DNA of 64,000 nucleotides from Gottfriedia sp049568075 (GTDB lineage: Bacteria; Bacillota; Bacilli; Bacillales; Bacillaceae_G): the NCBI GenBank assembly GCA_049568075.1, contig CP144911.1. One strand, 5' to 3'. The position numbers and the translations under genes are program-made. Below are positions 17,755-27,324 of the stretch, piece by piece; positions within the stretch are counted from its first letter, which is position 1, and each line of letters starts with the position of its first letter. The notes below the pieces were generated by a model, which had not been told where the DNA came from, did no database searches, and saw only the letters and a program-made list of their open reading frames with translations.

Positions 17755-17960
17755 GTTGACGGAAAGAAGTACCTAAAGATTATTTTGACTAGCGAATTGA
17801 GGATGGTGTGAGCTCAATCAAAACCTTTAGCGAAAGGCATTCCTGAGTTAATTCTTAAAGTGGACAATTTTTTTAATTGTCAACTAGGGTGGAACCGCGG
17901 GTGCATATACAGCTCTCGTCCCTAGGCAGAAAATGCCTAAGGATGGGAGCTTTTTTATTT
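17755..17960 (+). promoter_or_regulatory. T-box riboswitch, glycine-specific (glyS leader)
   Basis: The T-box core AGGGTGGAACCGCGG is at 17886-17900. It is followed by an intrinsic terminator in which AGCTCTCGTCCCTAGGCA pairs with TGCCTAAGGATGGGAGCT, ending in six T. A GGC triplet followed by A (17836-17838) sits on the 3' side of Stem I where the specifier is expected. Uncharged tRNA-Gly should stabilise the antiterminator and allow glyS expression. Confidence 0.92.
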
Positions 17961-18006
17961 CATTCTTGCATTTTCAAAAAACAATTGAAAATTGGAGGCA
18001 GATGAA

Positions 18007-19392
18007 ATGTCAGAAAAAACAATGGATGTCGTAGTAAGTCATGCTAAACACAGAGGATTTGTATTTCCAGGATCTGAAATTTACGGTGGTTTAGCAAATA
18101 CGTGGGATTATGGTCCACTTGGTGTTGAATTAAAAAATAATGTGAAAAAAGCTTGGTGGAAAAAGTTTGTTCAACAAAGTCCATATAATGTTGGATTAGA
18201 TGCTGCAATCTTAATGAATCCACGTACTTGGGAAGCTTCAGGTCATATTGGTAACTTTAATGATCCAATGATCGATTGCAAAAATTGTAAAGCTCGTCAT
18301 CGTGCTGATAAATTAATCGAAAATGCACTTGAAGAAAAAGGAATGGAAATAATCGTTGATGGTCTTCCATTTTCAGAAATGGCTAAATTGATTGAGGAAC
18401 ATAAAATTGCTTGTCCTGATTGTGGTAGCCATGATTTTACAGATATTCGTCAATTTAACCTAATGTTTAAAACATTCCAAGGTGTTACTGAGTCAAGTAC
18501 GAATGAAATTTTCTTACGTCCAGAAACAGCTCAAGGTATTTTCGTAAACTTCAAAAATGTTCAACGTACAATGAGAAAGAAAGTACCATTTGGTATTGCT
18601 CAAATTGGTAAAAGCTTCCGTAACGAAATTACACCAGGAAATTTCACGTTCCGTACTCGTGAATTTGAACAAATGGAGCTGGAATTCTTCTGTAAACCGG
18701 GCGAAGAATTAGAGTGGTATTCTTATTGGAAAGAAACTGCTAATAAATGGCTATTAGCTTTAGGTATGAATGAAGAAAATCTTCGTTTACGTGAACATAG
18801 TGCAGATGAATTATCACACTATAGTAACGCGACAACTGACTTTGAATATAAATTCCCATTTGGTTGGGGCGAATTATGGGGCATTGCTTCTCGTACAGAT
18901 TATGATTTAAAACAACATATGGAATATTCAACAGAAGATTTCACATATCATGATCCAATTACAAATGAAAAATACGTTCCATATTGTATCGAGCCATCAT
19001 TAGGTGCAGATCGTGTGACATTAGCATTTTTAATTGATGCTTATGAAGAAGAGGCATTAGAAGATGGTACATCTCGTACAGTAATGCGTTTACATCCTGC
19101 ATTAGCACCATATAAGGCAGCGATTTTACCATTATCTAAAAAATTATCAGAAAATGCACAAGAAGTATTTGCTTCTTTAGCAGAAGATTTCAATGTTGAT
19201 TTTGATGAAACTGGTTCAATTGGTAAACGTTACAGACGTCAAGATGAAATCGGTACTCCTTTCTGTATTACTTACGACTTCGAATCAATTGAAGACGGAA
19301 AAGTAACAGTTCGTGACCGTGACACTATGGAGCAAACTCGTGTTGCAATAAGTGAATTACAATCATTTTTAGCAAATAAAATTAAATTTTAA
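18007..19392 (+). CDS. glyS: glycyl-tRNA synthetase, single-chain (alpha2) type
   Basis: A class II synthetase of 461 residues that charges tRNA-Gly. The N-terminal catalytic part has VVSHAKHRGFVFPGSEIYGG and the zinc/insert region with CKNCKARH and CPDCGSHDF. Class II motif 2 is near GIAQIGKSFRNEITPGNFTF (FRTREFEQMELE follows), and the C-terminal anticodon-binding domain starts near LHPALAPYKAAILPL. This is the homodimeric archaeal/eukaryal-like type, unlike the two-subunit GlyQS of B. subtilis. The ATG at 18007 is chosen because GGAGG lies eight bases upstream. It is under a glycine T-box. Confidence 0.96.
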   Translation: MSEKTMDVVVSHAKHRGFVFPGSEIYGGLANTWDYGPLGVELKNNVKKAWWKKFVQQSPYNVGLDAAILMNPRTWEASGHIGNFNDPMIDCKNCKARHRADKLIENALEEKGMEIIVDGLPFSEMAKLIEEHKIACPDCGSHDFTDIRQFNLMFKTFQGVTESSTNEIFLRPETAQGIFVNFKNVQRTMRKKVPFGIAQIGKSFRNEITPGNFTFRTREFEQMELEFFCKPGEELEWYSYWKETANKWLLALGMNEENLRLREHSADELSHYSNATTDFEYKFPFGWGELWGIASRTDYDLKQHMEYSTEDFTYHDPITNEKYVPYCIEPSLGADRVTLAFLIDAYEEEALEDGTSRTVMRLHPALAPYKAAILPLSKKLSENAQEVFASLAEDFNVDFDETGSIGKRYRRQDEIGTPFCITYDFESIEDGKVTVRDRDTMEQTRVAISELQSFLANKIKF

Positions 19393-19403
19393 TTTAGTTT
19401 TTT

Positions 19404-19435
19404 GAAAAAAGGTGTCCTTTTGGACATCTTTTTTC
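19404..19435 (+). terminator. terminator of glyS
   Basis: AAAAAAGGTGTCC pairs with GGACATCTTTTTT around a TTTT loop, 12 bases after the glyS stop. Confidence 0.88.
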
Positions 19436-19519
19436 ATATATTTTACTAAAGCTTGTTTAAAGTTTAAGAAATTTACTAAAAATGGTAAAATAAAGGTATA
19501 AAATAAAGGAGGAGTTTAA

Positions 19520-20242
19520 ATGAGGAGTTCAAATCCTATCTTAAATTCTGAACGATTAACGAAATCAAGACATGCTGCTAAAGCGATGACGATCGGTGGG
19601 ACAATTGGTAAAACAATTATCGCATTAATCTTACTAATTGCAACAGCAGGATACTCATTTTATCTAACGGCTACTGGAACACTGAATTCTAAAGTGTTTA
19701 TAGGATGTTTAATCGTTGCATTCATAATTGGGTTAGTAACATCTTTTTCTCCTAGAATTGCGCCAATTACTACACCTATTTATGCAGCAGTTGAAGGGAT
19801 TCTAATTGGTAATATTTCAGCTGTTTACGAAGCAACATATGGGATGATTGTCCTACAAGCGGTTCTATTAACAATAGCAATTATAGCAGGAACATTAATT
19901 TGTTATGCTACTGGACTAGTTAAAGTAACCCACCGTTTTAGATCAAGTGTTTTCGGATTAACAATCGGAGTGTTTATCTTTTATTTACTAACGATGGTCC
20001 TTCAACTATTCCATGTTCCAATTCCATATATCCATCAATCTGGTCCAATCGGAATATTAGTTAGTTTAGCGATACTTGTGATTGCTTCATTAAATCTATT
20101 CTTGGATTTTGATCTAATTACGACAAGTGTTAGACAAGGTGCACCAAAAGAGTTCGAGTGGTATTGTGCTTTTGGTTTATTAGTAACAGTCATTTGGGTT
20201 TATATTGAAGCACTTCGATTCCTATCGAGGCTTCGCGATTAA
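19520..20242 (+). CDS. Bax inhibitor-1/YccA-like integral membrane protein
   Basis: A 240-residue polytopic protein with seven hydrophobic segments from about residue 28 to 235 and a short charged N-terminus. The transmembrane pattern, the internal NISAVYEATYGMIVLQAVLLT and the late FDLITTSVRQGAPKEFEWY match the BI-1/YccA (Bax1-I) family. Some members conduct calcium or interact with FtsH; the role here is unknown. AAAGGAGGAG precedes the ATG. It stands alone between two terminators. Confidence 0.85.
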   Translation: MRSSNPILNSERLTKSRHAAKAMTIGGTIGKTIIALILLIATAGYSFYLTATGTLNSKVFIGCLIVAFIIGLVTSFSPRIAPITTPIYAAVEGILIGNISAVYEATYGMIVLQAVLLTIAIIAGTLICYATGLVKVTHRFRSSVFGLTIGVFIFYLLTMVLQLFHVPIPYIHQSGPIGILVSLAILVIASLNLFLDFDLITTSVRQGAPKEFEWYCAFGLLVTVIWVYIEALRFLSRLRD

Positions 20243-20260
20243 ATAATTTTAGTCAGTCAG

Positions 20261-20291
20261 ACCTTACTCTCAAATGAAAGTAAGGTTTTTT
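20261..20291 (+). terminator. terminator of the BI-1-like gene
   Basis: ACCTTACTCTC and GAAAGTAAGGT form a 9-bp outer stem, followed by TTTTTTAC. Confidence 0.85.
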
Positions 20292-20357
20292 ACTATAGTT
20301 TGATTTGAATTCAATTATGATTAGATAGAATTACAATAGTGGAAAGTAGGGAAATAG

Positions 20358-20552
20358 ATGAGTAAGAAAAAATTTGAAGTCTTTGAAAATGAAACAATTA
20401 ATGATTGCTTAGAGAGAATGGAAAGAGAAGGCTATACACCAGTTAAAAGAATGGAAGTACCAATATTTTCAGAACAAATGATTAATGGAAAGGTAGAAAT
20501 TGAACCGACTGGAAGAAAGATTGTATTTGAAGGCAAATTAAATACGAATTAA
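20358..20552 (+). CDS. NETI-motif small protein
   Basis: A 64-residue protein containing FEVFENETINDCLERMEREG near its start, the signature of the NETI family found in Bacillales. It ends with PTGRKIVFEGKLNTN. Function unknown. GGAAAGTAGGGAAATAG precedes the ATG. It lies 62 bases before another small gene in the same direction, so they may be cotranscribed. Confidence 0.8.
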   Translation: MSKKKFEVFENETINDCLERMEREGYTPVKRMEVPIFSEQMINGKVEIEPTGRKIVFEGKLNTN

Positions 20553-20614
20553 TATGAATAAATATAATAATTTAATGGAATAGTAACCTTATATGAATAA
20601 AATGAGGTGAAAAT

Positions 20615-20860
20615 ATGCATAAATTAGCATGTCCACGCTGTAAAACAAACAAAAGTAGATTTTATTTAATCGAACAAAACCCAAAAGCAGTTAAATTAAA
20701 TGCTCAAAGCGGAGATGTTGAATCAGAAGAATACGTTTCAAGTGGGCTAGATCCATTTTTTGTTCCATATAAAGGTCCAGAATATTTAGTTCAATGTGGA
20801 ACTTGTGGTTTAATTGATCAAAGTGTAATGTTTGAAAAAACAGCAGATTCATTGAAATAA
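20615..20860 (+). CDS. small zinc-ribbon protein (81 aa)
   Basis: Two CxxC pairs, CPRC (6-9) and CGTC (66-69), suggest one four-cysteine zinc ribbon. The middle (VESEEYVSSGLDPFFVPYKGPEYLV) is conserved-looking, but I cannot name a family. AAATGAGGTGAAAAT precedes the ATG. A bidirectional terminator follows. Confidence 0.7.
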   Translation: MHKLACPRCKTNKSRFYLIEQNPKAVKLNAQSGDVESEEYVSSGLDPFFVPYKGPEYLVQCGTCGLIDQSVMFEKTADSLK

Positions 20861-20901
20861 TAAAATAAAAAAACTAAGTACAAAGGTATAAATAGAATAA
20901 A

Positions 20902-20936
20902 AATAAGATGACCTCTACAAAGATCATCTTATTTTT
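20902..20936. terminator. bidirectional terminator between the zinc-ribbon gene and corA
   Basis: AATAAGATGA and TCATCTTATT form a 10-bp perfect stem with a 12-base loop. Runs of T follow on the plus side (ATTTTTG) and less strongly on the minus side. Confidence 0.8.
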
Positions 20937-20974
20937 GTTGGATAGTTTTAGTTTTTCTTATTATAACGAGTATT

Positions 20975-21916
20975 TTAGAACCAATCTTTTTTCTTGAACC
21001 AGATCACTAATCCAATCACGATGATTAGCATGATCACCCAACAGTAATAATAACCATATTTTAATTGAAGCTCAGGGATGTGAACAAAATTCATTCCATA
21101 TACACCGACGATGAATGTTAGTGGCATGAACACAATCGAGACCGATGTTAACATTTTCATCGTTTTATTCATTTTGTGTGAGTTTGTTGAAATATAACTT
21201 TCTCTAATGTCATTTGCCATTTCCCTGTTATCTGCAATGTCATCTAATAGTTTTAATAAATGATCGTAGACGATTCGCAATTTCTTTGTCGTTTCTTTGT
21301 CAATTTCAACGTGGGTTGAATTTAATATACGATAAATTAAATCTTTTGTAGGTTTAACTGTTTTTCTTACTTTTGATAACTTGCTTAATTGTGTTTTAAT
21401 TCCATCGATCATGCTTAAATCGGAATTTGTTCCTAATTCATCAATCTCTTCGATGTCATCTTCAATTTTTTGGACGATTGGAAAGAATTTATCAACAATT
21501 TCATCAGAAATGTGATACAGGATTCGTTCTGGTTTTATTCCTTTTGTACTCTTTAATCCTTTTAGTTTGTTCCACACAATTTGTATCGCATTTGACTCCT
21601 CCCAGCAAAATGAGACGATGTACTTGTGGGACAAAAAGAGATCGATTTCAGCTTGTTCCATGTTCTCCTGCAATGATTGTAGAATGATAAAACGATAGCC
21701 ATCGTAATAATCCATTTTCGGTCTTTCTTTATAACTTACACAATGCTTAATTGCTATTTCATCGAATTGGAATTGAGTTCGCAATAAGTCAATTTCTTCT
21801 TTTTCAGGTTTTCCAAAATCGACCCAAACCCAATCAATTTGTTCGGAATTTAATTCTTCAATTGATACATCAAACGCATGGGTTCCGTCCTTGTATACAG
21901 CCATCGTTTTGATCAT
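20975..21916 (-). CDS. corA: CorA-family magnesium/divalent cation transporter
   Basis: A 313-residue membrane channel protein. A large acidic cytoplasmic domain is followed by two C-terminal transmembrane helices, with the diagnostic YGMN motif at the end of the first (VFMPLTFIVGVYGMNF) and a basic C-terminus (WFKKKDWF). The acidic loop after GMN is short (VHIPELQLKYG). AAAGGGGTGCCGAA precedes the ATG. Single gene. The family can also carry Co2+, Ni2+ or Zn2+. Confidence 0.93.
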   Translation of the reverse strand: MIKTMAVYKDGTHAFDVSIEELNSEQIDWVWVDFGKPEKEEIDLLRTQFQFDEIAIKHCVSYKERPKMDYYDGYRFIILQSLQENMEQAEIDLFLSHKYIVSFCWEESNAIQIVWNKLKGLKSTKGIKPERILYHISDEIVDKFFPIVQKIEDDIEEIDELGTNSDLSMIDGIKTQLSKLSKVRKTVKPTKDLIYRILNSTHVEIDKETTKKLRIVYDHLLKLLDDIADNREMANDIRESYISTNSHKMNKTMKMLTSVSIVFMPLTFIVGVYGMNFVHIPELQLKYGYYYCWVIMLIIVIGLVIWFKKKDWF

Positions 21917-22230
21917 TTCGGCACCCCTTTTTCTATTTAATTTTCTCCAAAATCAGTTTAACACAATATTCTCCATTAGTTTTTAAAAAAATTATGAGAA
22001 AGGATTAACGATTCACAAAAGATTGTTTCGTTTAAAATTGTAAAATTAGATTAGAATTGAAAAAGGTAGAGAAATAATAGCTGCTTTTCTTTCCTTAGTG
22101 GCGTAAAATAGTGAAAAGTGATAAAAAGTTATTTTGCGATCAAAAGGATCATTAACTTTGACATTTAGAAGTTTCTTTTGCAATTGGAGTACGGAATTTA
22201 AATTAAGTAAAAAATAAATTTAAGAAAACT
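21917..22230. other. gene-free interval before the ileS promoter
   Basis: About 310 AT-rich bases containing the corA upstream region on the minus strand. I see no ORF with a ribosome binding site, no repeat and no clear hairpin until the ileS promoter begins. Confidence 0.5.
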
Positions 22231-22259
22231 TTGACTTTTTAGTAGTCGATGGATATAAT
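22231..22259 (+). promoter_or_regulatory. strong predicted promoter of the ileS T-box transcript
   Basis: TTGACT (22231-22236), a 17-base spacer and a perfect TATAAT (22254-22259). Confidence 0.85.
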
Positions 22260-22284
22260 AAATAACAATTAAAGCACACAAATG

Positions 22285-22545
22285 AATTCAATGACGAGAA
22301 AAGTAATTTTCGTTACTGTTCTACAGAGAGCCGGGGAAGCTGAAATCCGGTGAATAGTACTTAAATGAAGATCCTCTCCGAGAAGTCAAACTGAAAACAT
22401 AAGTAGGTTTGAACGGGTGTCTACCGTTAAAAGGAACGCGTATGATTGTACGTGACTGAGTGCTATTGAAGAGCGGAATGTTTTCAATAGAATTAGGGTG
22501 GTATCGCGGTTAAACCCGTCCCTTATTATAGGGGCGGGTTTTTGT
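22285..22545 (+). promoter_or_regulatory. T-box riboswitch, isoleucine-type (ileS leader)
   Basis: The T-box core is AGGGTGGTATCGCGG (22495-22509), with one change from the usual GGTACCGCGG. It is followed by a terminator (AACCCGTCCC/GGGGCGGGTT, 22513-22540, then T5). Upstream are the AGAGAGCCGGGGAAGCTG and AATCCGGTG elements of distal Stem I. An ATC triplet at 22371-22373 lies where the specifier is expected, consistent with tRNA-Ile control of the next gene; the specifier position was placed by eye. Confidence 0.88.
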
Positions 22546-22577
22546 GTGCTTTAAAAAAAGAAGAGAGGCGATATCAT

Positions 22578-25500
22578 ATGAAAAAAGAAAACATAAAAGA
22601 ATCTGTTCAAAATCGTGAAAAAAGGATTAGTGAACTTTGGTCTAAAGAAAATACTTTTATTAAATCAGTTGAACAAAGAGAACATAATCAATCTTTTGTT
22701 TTTTATGAAGGTCCCCCAACTGCAAATGGACTACCACACGTTGGTCACGCATTAGGTCGTACGATAAAAGATGTGGTAGCTAGATATAAAACTATGGCTG
22801 GTTTCCAAGTTGTTCGTAAAGCTGGATGGGATACGCATGGTTTACCAGTTGAACTCGGTGTTGAAAAGATGTTAGGCATTTCAGGTAAGGCAGAAATTGA
22901 ACGTTATGGTGTAAAAGCTTTTCTAGATAAATGTAAAGAAAGTGTTTTTACTTACGAGAAACAATGGCGAGACTTTACTGAGCAGTTAGGTTATTGGGTG
23001 GATATGGATGATCCATATGTAACACTGGACAATTCTTATATCGAAAGTGTATGGAATATCCTTGGGACAATTCATGAAAAAGGTTTACTAATAAAAGGTC
23101 ATCGTGTTTCACCTTATTGCCCTAGCTGTCAAACATCACTAAGCTCACATGAGGTAGCGCAAGGATATAAGGACGTTAAGGATTTATCTGCAACCGTTAA
23201 GTTTAAATTGCAAGATGAAGAAAATGTCTATTTCCTTGGATGGACGACAACTCCGTGGACACTTCCAGCTAATGTAGCCTTAGCTGTAAATCCAACAATG
23301 GAATATGTTCGTGCTAAAAAAGGTGAGGAAGTATATATTCTTGCTAAGGCATTAGTAGATAAAGTGCTAAAAGCTGATTACGTCATTTTATCTGAATTTC
23401 TTGGGGCAGATCTAATCGGTATTAGTTATTCACCTCCATTTAATTTCGTAAAGGTTGAAGTTGGTCATAAAGTTGTGAAAGCAGATTTTGTAACTGAAGG
23501 TAGTGGTACTGGAATTGTTCATATCGCACCTGCATACGGTGAAGATGACTACAAGGTTGTACAAGAAAATGGGTTATCTTTTGTAAATGTAGTGAATGAA
23601 AAGGGCCAATATACTGAAGAAGTACCTAATTTTCAAGGTCGTTTTGTTAAAGAGTGTGATGTAGATATAGTGAGGTATTTAGCCGAAAACGATTTATTAT
23701 TTAGTAAAGAAAAATATGAGCACAGCTATCCGCATTGTTGGCGTTGTGATTCACCTTTACTCTATTATGCGAATGAAAGTTGGTTTATTAAAACGACCGC
23801 ATTAAAGGATGAGTTTATTAAAAATAATAAAGAAGTAACTTGGCATCCAGATCATATAAAATACGGCCGATTCGGTAATTTTTTAGAACAAATGGTAGAT
23901 TGGAATATTAGCCGAAAAAGATATTGGGGCACCCCATTAAATGTTTGGGAATGTGTTTCATGTAATCATCAATTAGCACCAAAAAGTATAAATGAATTAT
24001 GTAACCATTCGGTTGAAGAAATTGACAGCTCAATTGAACTGCACAAACCTTTTGTTGATGAAGTTACTCTTAATTGTCCAAATTGTAAAGGGAATATGAA
24101 AAGAACACCTGAAGTAATTGATGTCTGGTTCGATAGTGGTTCGATGCCATTTGCCCAGTATCATTATCCTTTTGAAAATAAAGAGAAATTTACAAAACAA
24201 TTCCCAGCTGATGTTGTCATTGAAGGGATTGATCAAACAAGAGGCTGGTTCTATAGTTTACTTGCAGTATCTACTTTATTTACCGGGAAAGTACCGTATA
24301 AACGAGTATTATCTCTAGGCCATGTTTTAGATGAAAATGGACAAAAAATGTCTAAAAGTAAAGGGAATGCACTAGATCCAGTAGAATTAATTCAAAAATA
24401 TGGTGCTGATTCATTAAGATGGGCTTTATTGGTAGACAGTGCGCCTTGGAATCCGAAGCGTTTTTCTGAAAGAGTCGTTCAAGAGGCGAAATCGAAACTC
24501 ATCGATACAATCGACAATGTTCATAGTTTTTACAGTTTATATGCAAATTTAGATGGATTTAATACAACAGAACAATATGAGTATCAATCAAGTACGTTGG
24601 ATAAATGGATCATTTCACGTTTGCATAGCACAGTCAAAAATGTAACTAAAAACTTAGAGGATTATCAATTTACAAATGCTGCAAGAGACATCGCTAAATT
24701 AGTAGATGAAGTAAGCAATTGGTATGTAAGAAGATCAAGAGAACGATTTTGGTCAAATGGAATGAATAAAAAGAAGGCAGCGGCTTACTATACACTGTTT
24801 GAAGTATTAACAAAAGTAAGTCAATTAGTAGCACCGTTTACACCATTCTTAGCGGAAGATGTTTATTTTAATTTAACAAAACAAAGCGTCCATTTATCTG
24901 ATTTCCCAGTTTGCGATGAAACATTAATCGACGTTCAGCTTGAAAAGGAAATGGATGCAGTTCTAAAAGTTGTGGAACTTGGAAGAAGCATCCGAAATGC
25001 AAATTCATTAAAGATTAAACAGCCACTAGCTAGTTTAACTTTAGTTAGTAACAATGTGGAGTTTGATTGGGATTTATATAAAGAAATAGTTTTAGATGAG
25101 TTAAACGTAAAAAAATTCCAACAAGTAAACAACGAAAATGAGTTTTCAATCTTAAAATTGAAATTAGATTTTAAAAAATCAGGAGCAAAATTTGGAAAGC
25201 TTTCAAATTTAGTCAATCAATCACTTCAAACATTAACAAATGAAGAAGCAAAAAGAGTGATTGAGAGCGGGTACGCTAATGTATTAGTTGAGACAGGAGA
25301 AACTGTTAAAGTCGACACAGAAGATATTTTAGTTGAAAAAAGCGCAAGAGAAGGTTTTGCCTCAGCGACAAATGGCGAATATACAGTGACACTCGACACG
25401 TTACTAACAGAAGATCTTATCCAAGAAGGTTCTGTAAGAGAATTAATCAGGTCTATTCAAGAATACCGAAAAGAATTGGATCTACCAATTAATATGCGCG

Positions 25501-25673
25501 TAGACATTAAAATAACAGCTAATCTAGAGTTTATTGAAATCATAGAAAAGTTTAAAGGAATGCTTGAGGAAAACTTATTAATGAGAAAACTAGTTGTGAA
25601 AAATCAAGTGAATGGAAAAGAAATTAAAGTTGGTGATTATCAGTCCCAAATAGAATTAGTTGCTTCTAATTAA
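22578..25673 (+). CDS. ileS: isoleucyl-tRNA synthetase, IleRS2 (Thermus/eukaryal-like) type
   Basis: A class I synthetase of 1031 residues. The HIGH motif is HVGH (54-57) in FYEGPPTANGLPHVGHALGR; the KMSKS motif is at 590-594 (GQKMSKSKGNALDP). The editing domain contains GWTTTPWTLPANVAL and GTGIVHIAPAYGEDDY. Cysteine pairs CPSC, CWRC, CVSC and CPNC suggest bound zinc. Length and the PPTANGLPHVGHA signature fit the eukaryal-like IleRS2 class rather than the roughly 920-residue IleRS1 typical of Bacillus (PYANGDIHMGHA). I start at the ATG with AGAGAGGCGATATCAT upstream; an earlier TTG lies in the terminator arm. Some IleRS2 enzymes tolerate mupirocin. Confidence 0.93.
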   Translation: MKKENIKESVQNREKRISELWSKENTFIKSVEQREHNQSFVFYEGPPTANGLPHVGHALGRTIKDVVARYKTMAGFQVVRKAGWDTHGLPVELGVEKMLGISGKAEIERYGVKAFLDKCKESVFTYEKQWRDFTEQLGYWVDMDDPYVTLDNSYIESVWNILGTIHEKGLLIKGHRVSPYCPSCQTSLSSHEVAQGYKDVKDLSATVKFKLQDEENVYFLGWTTTPWTLPANVALAVNPTMEYVRAKKGEEVYILAKALVDKVLKADYVILSEFLGADLIGISYSPPFNFVKVEVGHKVVKADFVTEGSGTGIVHIAPAYGEDDYKVVQENGLSFVNVVNEKGQYTEEVPNFQGRFVKECDVDIVRYLAENDLLFSKEKYEHSYPHCWRCDSPLLYYANESWFIKTTALKDEFIKNNKEVTWHPDHIKYGRFGNFLEQMVDWNISRKRYWGTPLNVWECVSCNHQLAPKSINELCNHSVEEIDSSIELHKPFVDEVTLNCPNCKGNMKRTPEVIDVWFDSGSMPFAQYHYPFENKEKFTKQFPADVVIEGIDQTRGWFYSLLAVSTLFTGKVPYKRVLSLGHVLDENGQKMSKSKGNALDPVELIQKYGADSLRWALLVDSAPWNPKRFSERVVQEAKSKLIDTIDNVHSFYSLYANLDGFNTTEQYEYQSSTLDKWIISRLHSTVKNVTKNLEDYQFTNAARDIAKLVDEVSNWYVRRSRERFWSNGMNKKKAAAYYTLFEVLTKVSQLVAPFTPFLAEDVYFNLTKQSVHLSDFPVCDETLIDVQLEKEMDAVLKVVELGRSIRNANSLKIKQPLASLTLVSNNVEFDWDLYKEIVLDELNVKKFQQVNNENEFSILKLKLDFKKSGAKFGKLSNLVNQSLQTLTNEEAKRVIESGYANVLVETGETVKVDTEDILVEKSAREGFASATNGEYTVTLDTLLTEDLIQEGSVRELIRSIQEYRKELDLPINMRVDIKITANLEFIEIIEKFKGMLEENLLMRKLVVKNQVNGKEIKVGDYQSQIELVASN

Positions 25674-25690
25674 TTGAATAGTTAAAGTGA

Positions 25691-25733
25691 AATGGCAGAC
25701 TAATAACAAAATTTTAGTCTGTCATTTTTTTAG
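25691..25733 (+). terminator. terminator of ileS (copy A of a duplicated hairpin)
   Basis: AATGGCAGACTAA and TTAGTCTGTCATT form a 13-bp stem (one G-T pair), followed by T7. A nearly identical hairpin including loop bases (TAATAAC.AA.ATTTTAG) is found at 30612-30654. Confidence 0.88.
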
Positions 25734-25945
25734 GCAATAATACAAAAAATTTTTGACTAAAGATTATAAGAATTTTATTGGAAATTCAATAGATGGATAT
25801 GTAGATACAAAAAGAAACTTATGATCTTAACAATCATTAAATGCTTTAATTTTTAGAAAGGTTGTAATATTTACATCATACTTTTACTTGCTTGTATTAA
25901 TTTTTAGATGAAGCTTAAATCATATTGTACAAGGGGTGATTAATA

Positions 25946-26271
25946 TTGAAAGAAAATCGCCAAATCAATAGTATATATACGGCAACATGGAATGAAGTTC
26001 AAAAAGACTAAAATATCATGGTGTGTTAGATGCATTATTGTTAGTTGAATCACTTGTTGCAACAGGTATCTCATTCGAATTTGTGATACGGATGATTAAT
26101 AAAACGAACATGTTTCTTATTATTCTGTCGTTAGTTATCGTTCTTAGTAGGACCGCAAAAGCAAAAGTCTCAGCTAGATTACCACTAAGTAATAAATTTG
26201 AAATTTATCTAAGAAGAGTAATAACAATAATTTTTCATTTAAATCCATCTAATTACCCCCTTACTTTATAA
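25946..26271 (+). pseudogene. decayed or unrecognised ORF remnants
   Basis: A TTG-started ORF with AAGGGGTG upstream encodes only 21 residues (MKENRQINSIYTATWNEVQ..) before TAA at 26009. A second frame opens at 26023 and encodes 82 residues with one hydrophobic stretch (NMFLIILSLVIVL). Neither is recognised. A good ribosome binding site followed by immediate loss of frame suggests an inactivated gene. The flanks (25734-25945 and 26272-26385) show nothing but AT-rich DNA and the start of a terminator into which an IS has inserted. Confidence 0.35.
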
Positions 26272-26421
26272 AGTAAACTATTCAAAAGACATTAAAAAGT
26301 GAGTGGTTGCAGAATAGTATATTCGCATGTTCAGCTTAGTGGGAGACATTATAGGTTTTATGAAAAATAAAAAACCGCCCGTAAGTGTAGTGACCCCATA
26401 AAGTTAGACTGGTTACTTCAA

Positions 26422-27324
26422 TTAGGCAGCCTGTTGGGCATGAACTCGGTATTTTACTGGGCTCATGCCTTTTAATTTTGCCTTAATTCGTTTGTTATTG
26501 TAGTAATCTATATATTTAGCTAGTTCTTGTTTAAAGTGTTCGACACTGTTAAATTCTTTAAGATAGAGTAGTTCAGATTTCATGATACTAAAGAAACTTT
26601 CAATTACTGCGTTATCGTAACAGTTTCCTTTTCGTGACATACTCTGAGTGATTCCACGTTTAATAAGAGCACTACGATATTTTTTCATTTGATAGTGCCA
26701 CCCTTGGTCTGAATGAATTAGTAGTGTATCGGAATCTGTTAAACGTTCAAGAGATTGTTCTAACATATTTGATACAAGTGAATAAGTTGGACGTGAACCA
26801 ATTGTATAAGCAATTATTTCTCCATTATATAAGTCCAACATAGGTGAAAAGTATAGCTTTTCTCCAAATAATTTAAATTCAGTTATATCTGTAACCTATT
26901 TCTCATTTGGTTTTTCAGCTTGAAAATTTCGATTTAAAATATTGGGTGCAATCTTACCTACTTCACCTTTGTAAGAGCGATATTTCTTTACCTTCACAAG
27001 TGATTTTATCCCTAGTTCTTTCATAAGTCGTTGAACTTTTTTATGATTTACTTTATAACCACGATTCGTAAGCTCGTCTCGAATTTTACGATAGCCATAA
27101 CGAAATTCGTGTTCCTCATAAATTTCTTTTATCAGCACTTTTAACTCTGCGTCTGGATCAGGACGTTCTAGATTTTTCATCCAATAATAAAACGTACTAC
27201 GCGAAATACTGGCTAGCAGTAGAAGTTCTTTTAACGAAAACTCATGCCTTAATTCATAGACAACTTTTACTTTGTCTTGTTTCGTGATTTTTCCTTGTTT
27301 TGAACTAAGGCATTCAACTTTTTT
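26422..27324 (-). pseudogene. IS3-family transposase OrfB with in-frame amber stop
   Basis: The DDE transposase of the IS, read in the -1 frame from the A6G slip site. The order is HTH_21-like region (RYGYRKIRDELTNRGYKVN), then VTDITEF with the first catalytic Asp, HSDQGWHYQ with the second Asp, and NAVIESFFSIMKSE with the Glu. At 26896-26898 the codon is TAG where homologues have Trp before VTDITEF (KPNEK-stop-VTDITEF), and the frame is otherwise intact. This is therefore a single nonsense mutation rather than a deletion or frameshift. Without suppression the protein ends before the catalytic core. Confidence 0.9.

Noticed and set aside
17755..17960. tRNA gene candidate near glyS
   Set aside because: The structured region has the T-box core and terminator, not a cloverleaf with CCA end.
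22285..22545. in-frame TTG start of ileS at 22542
   Set aside because: It lies in the terminator arm of the T-box; the ATG at 22578 has the proper ribosome binding site.
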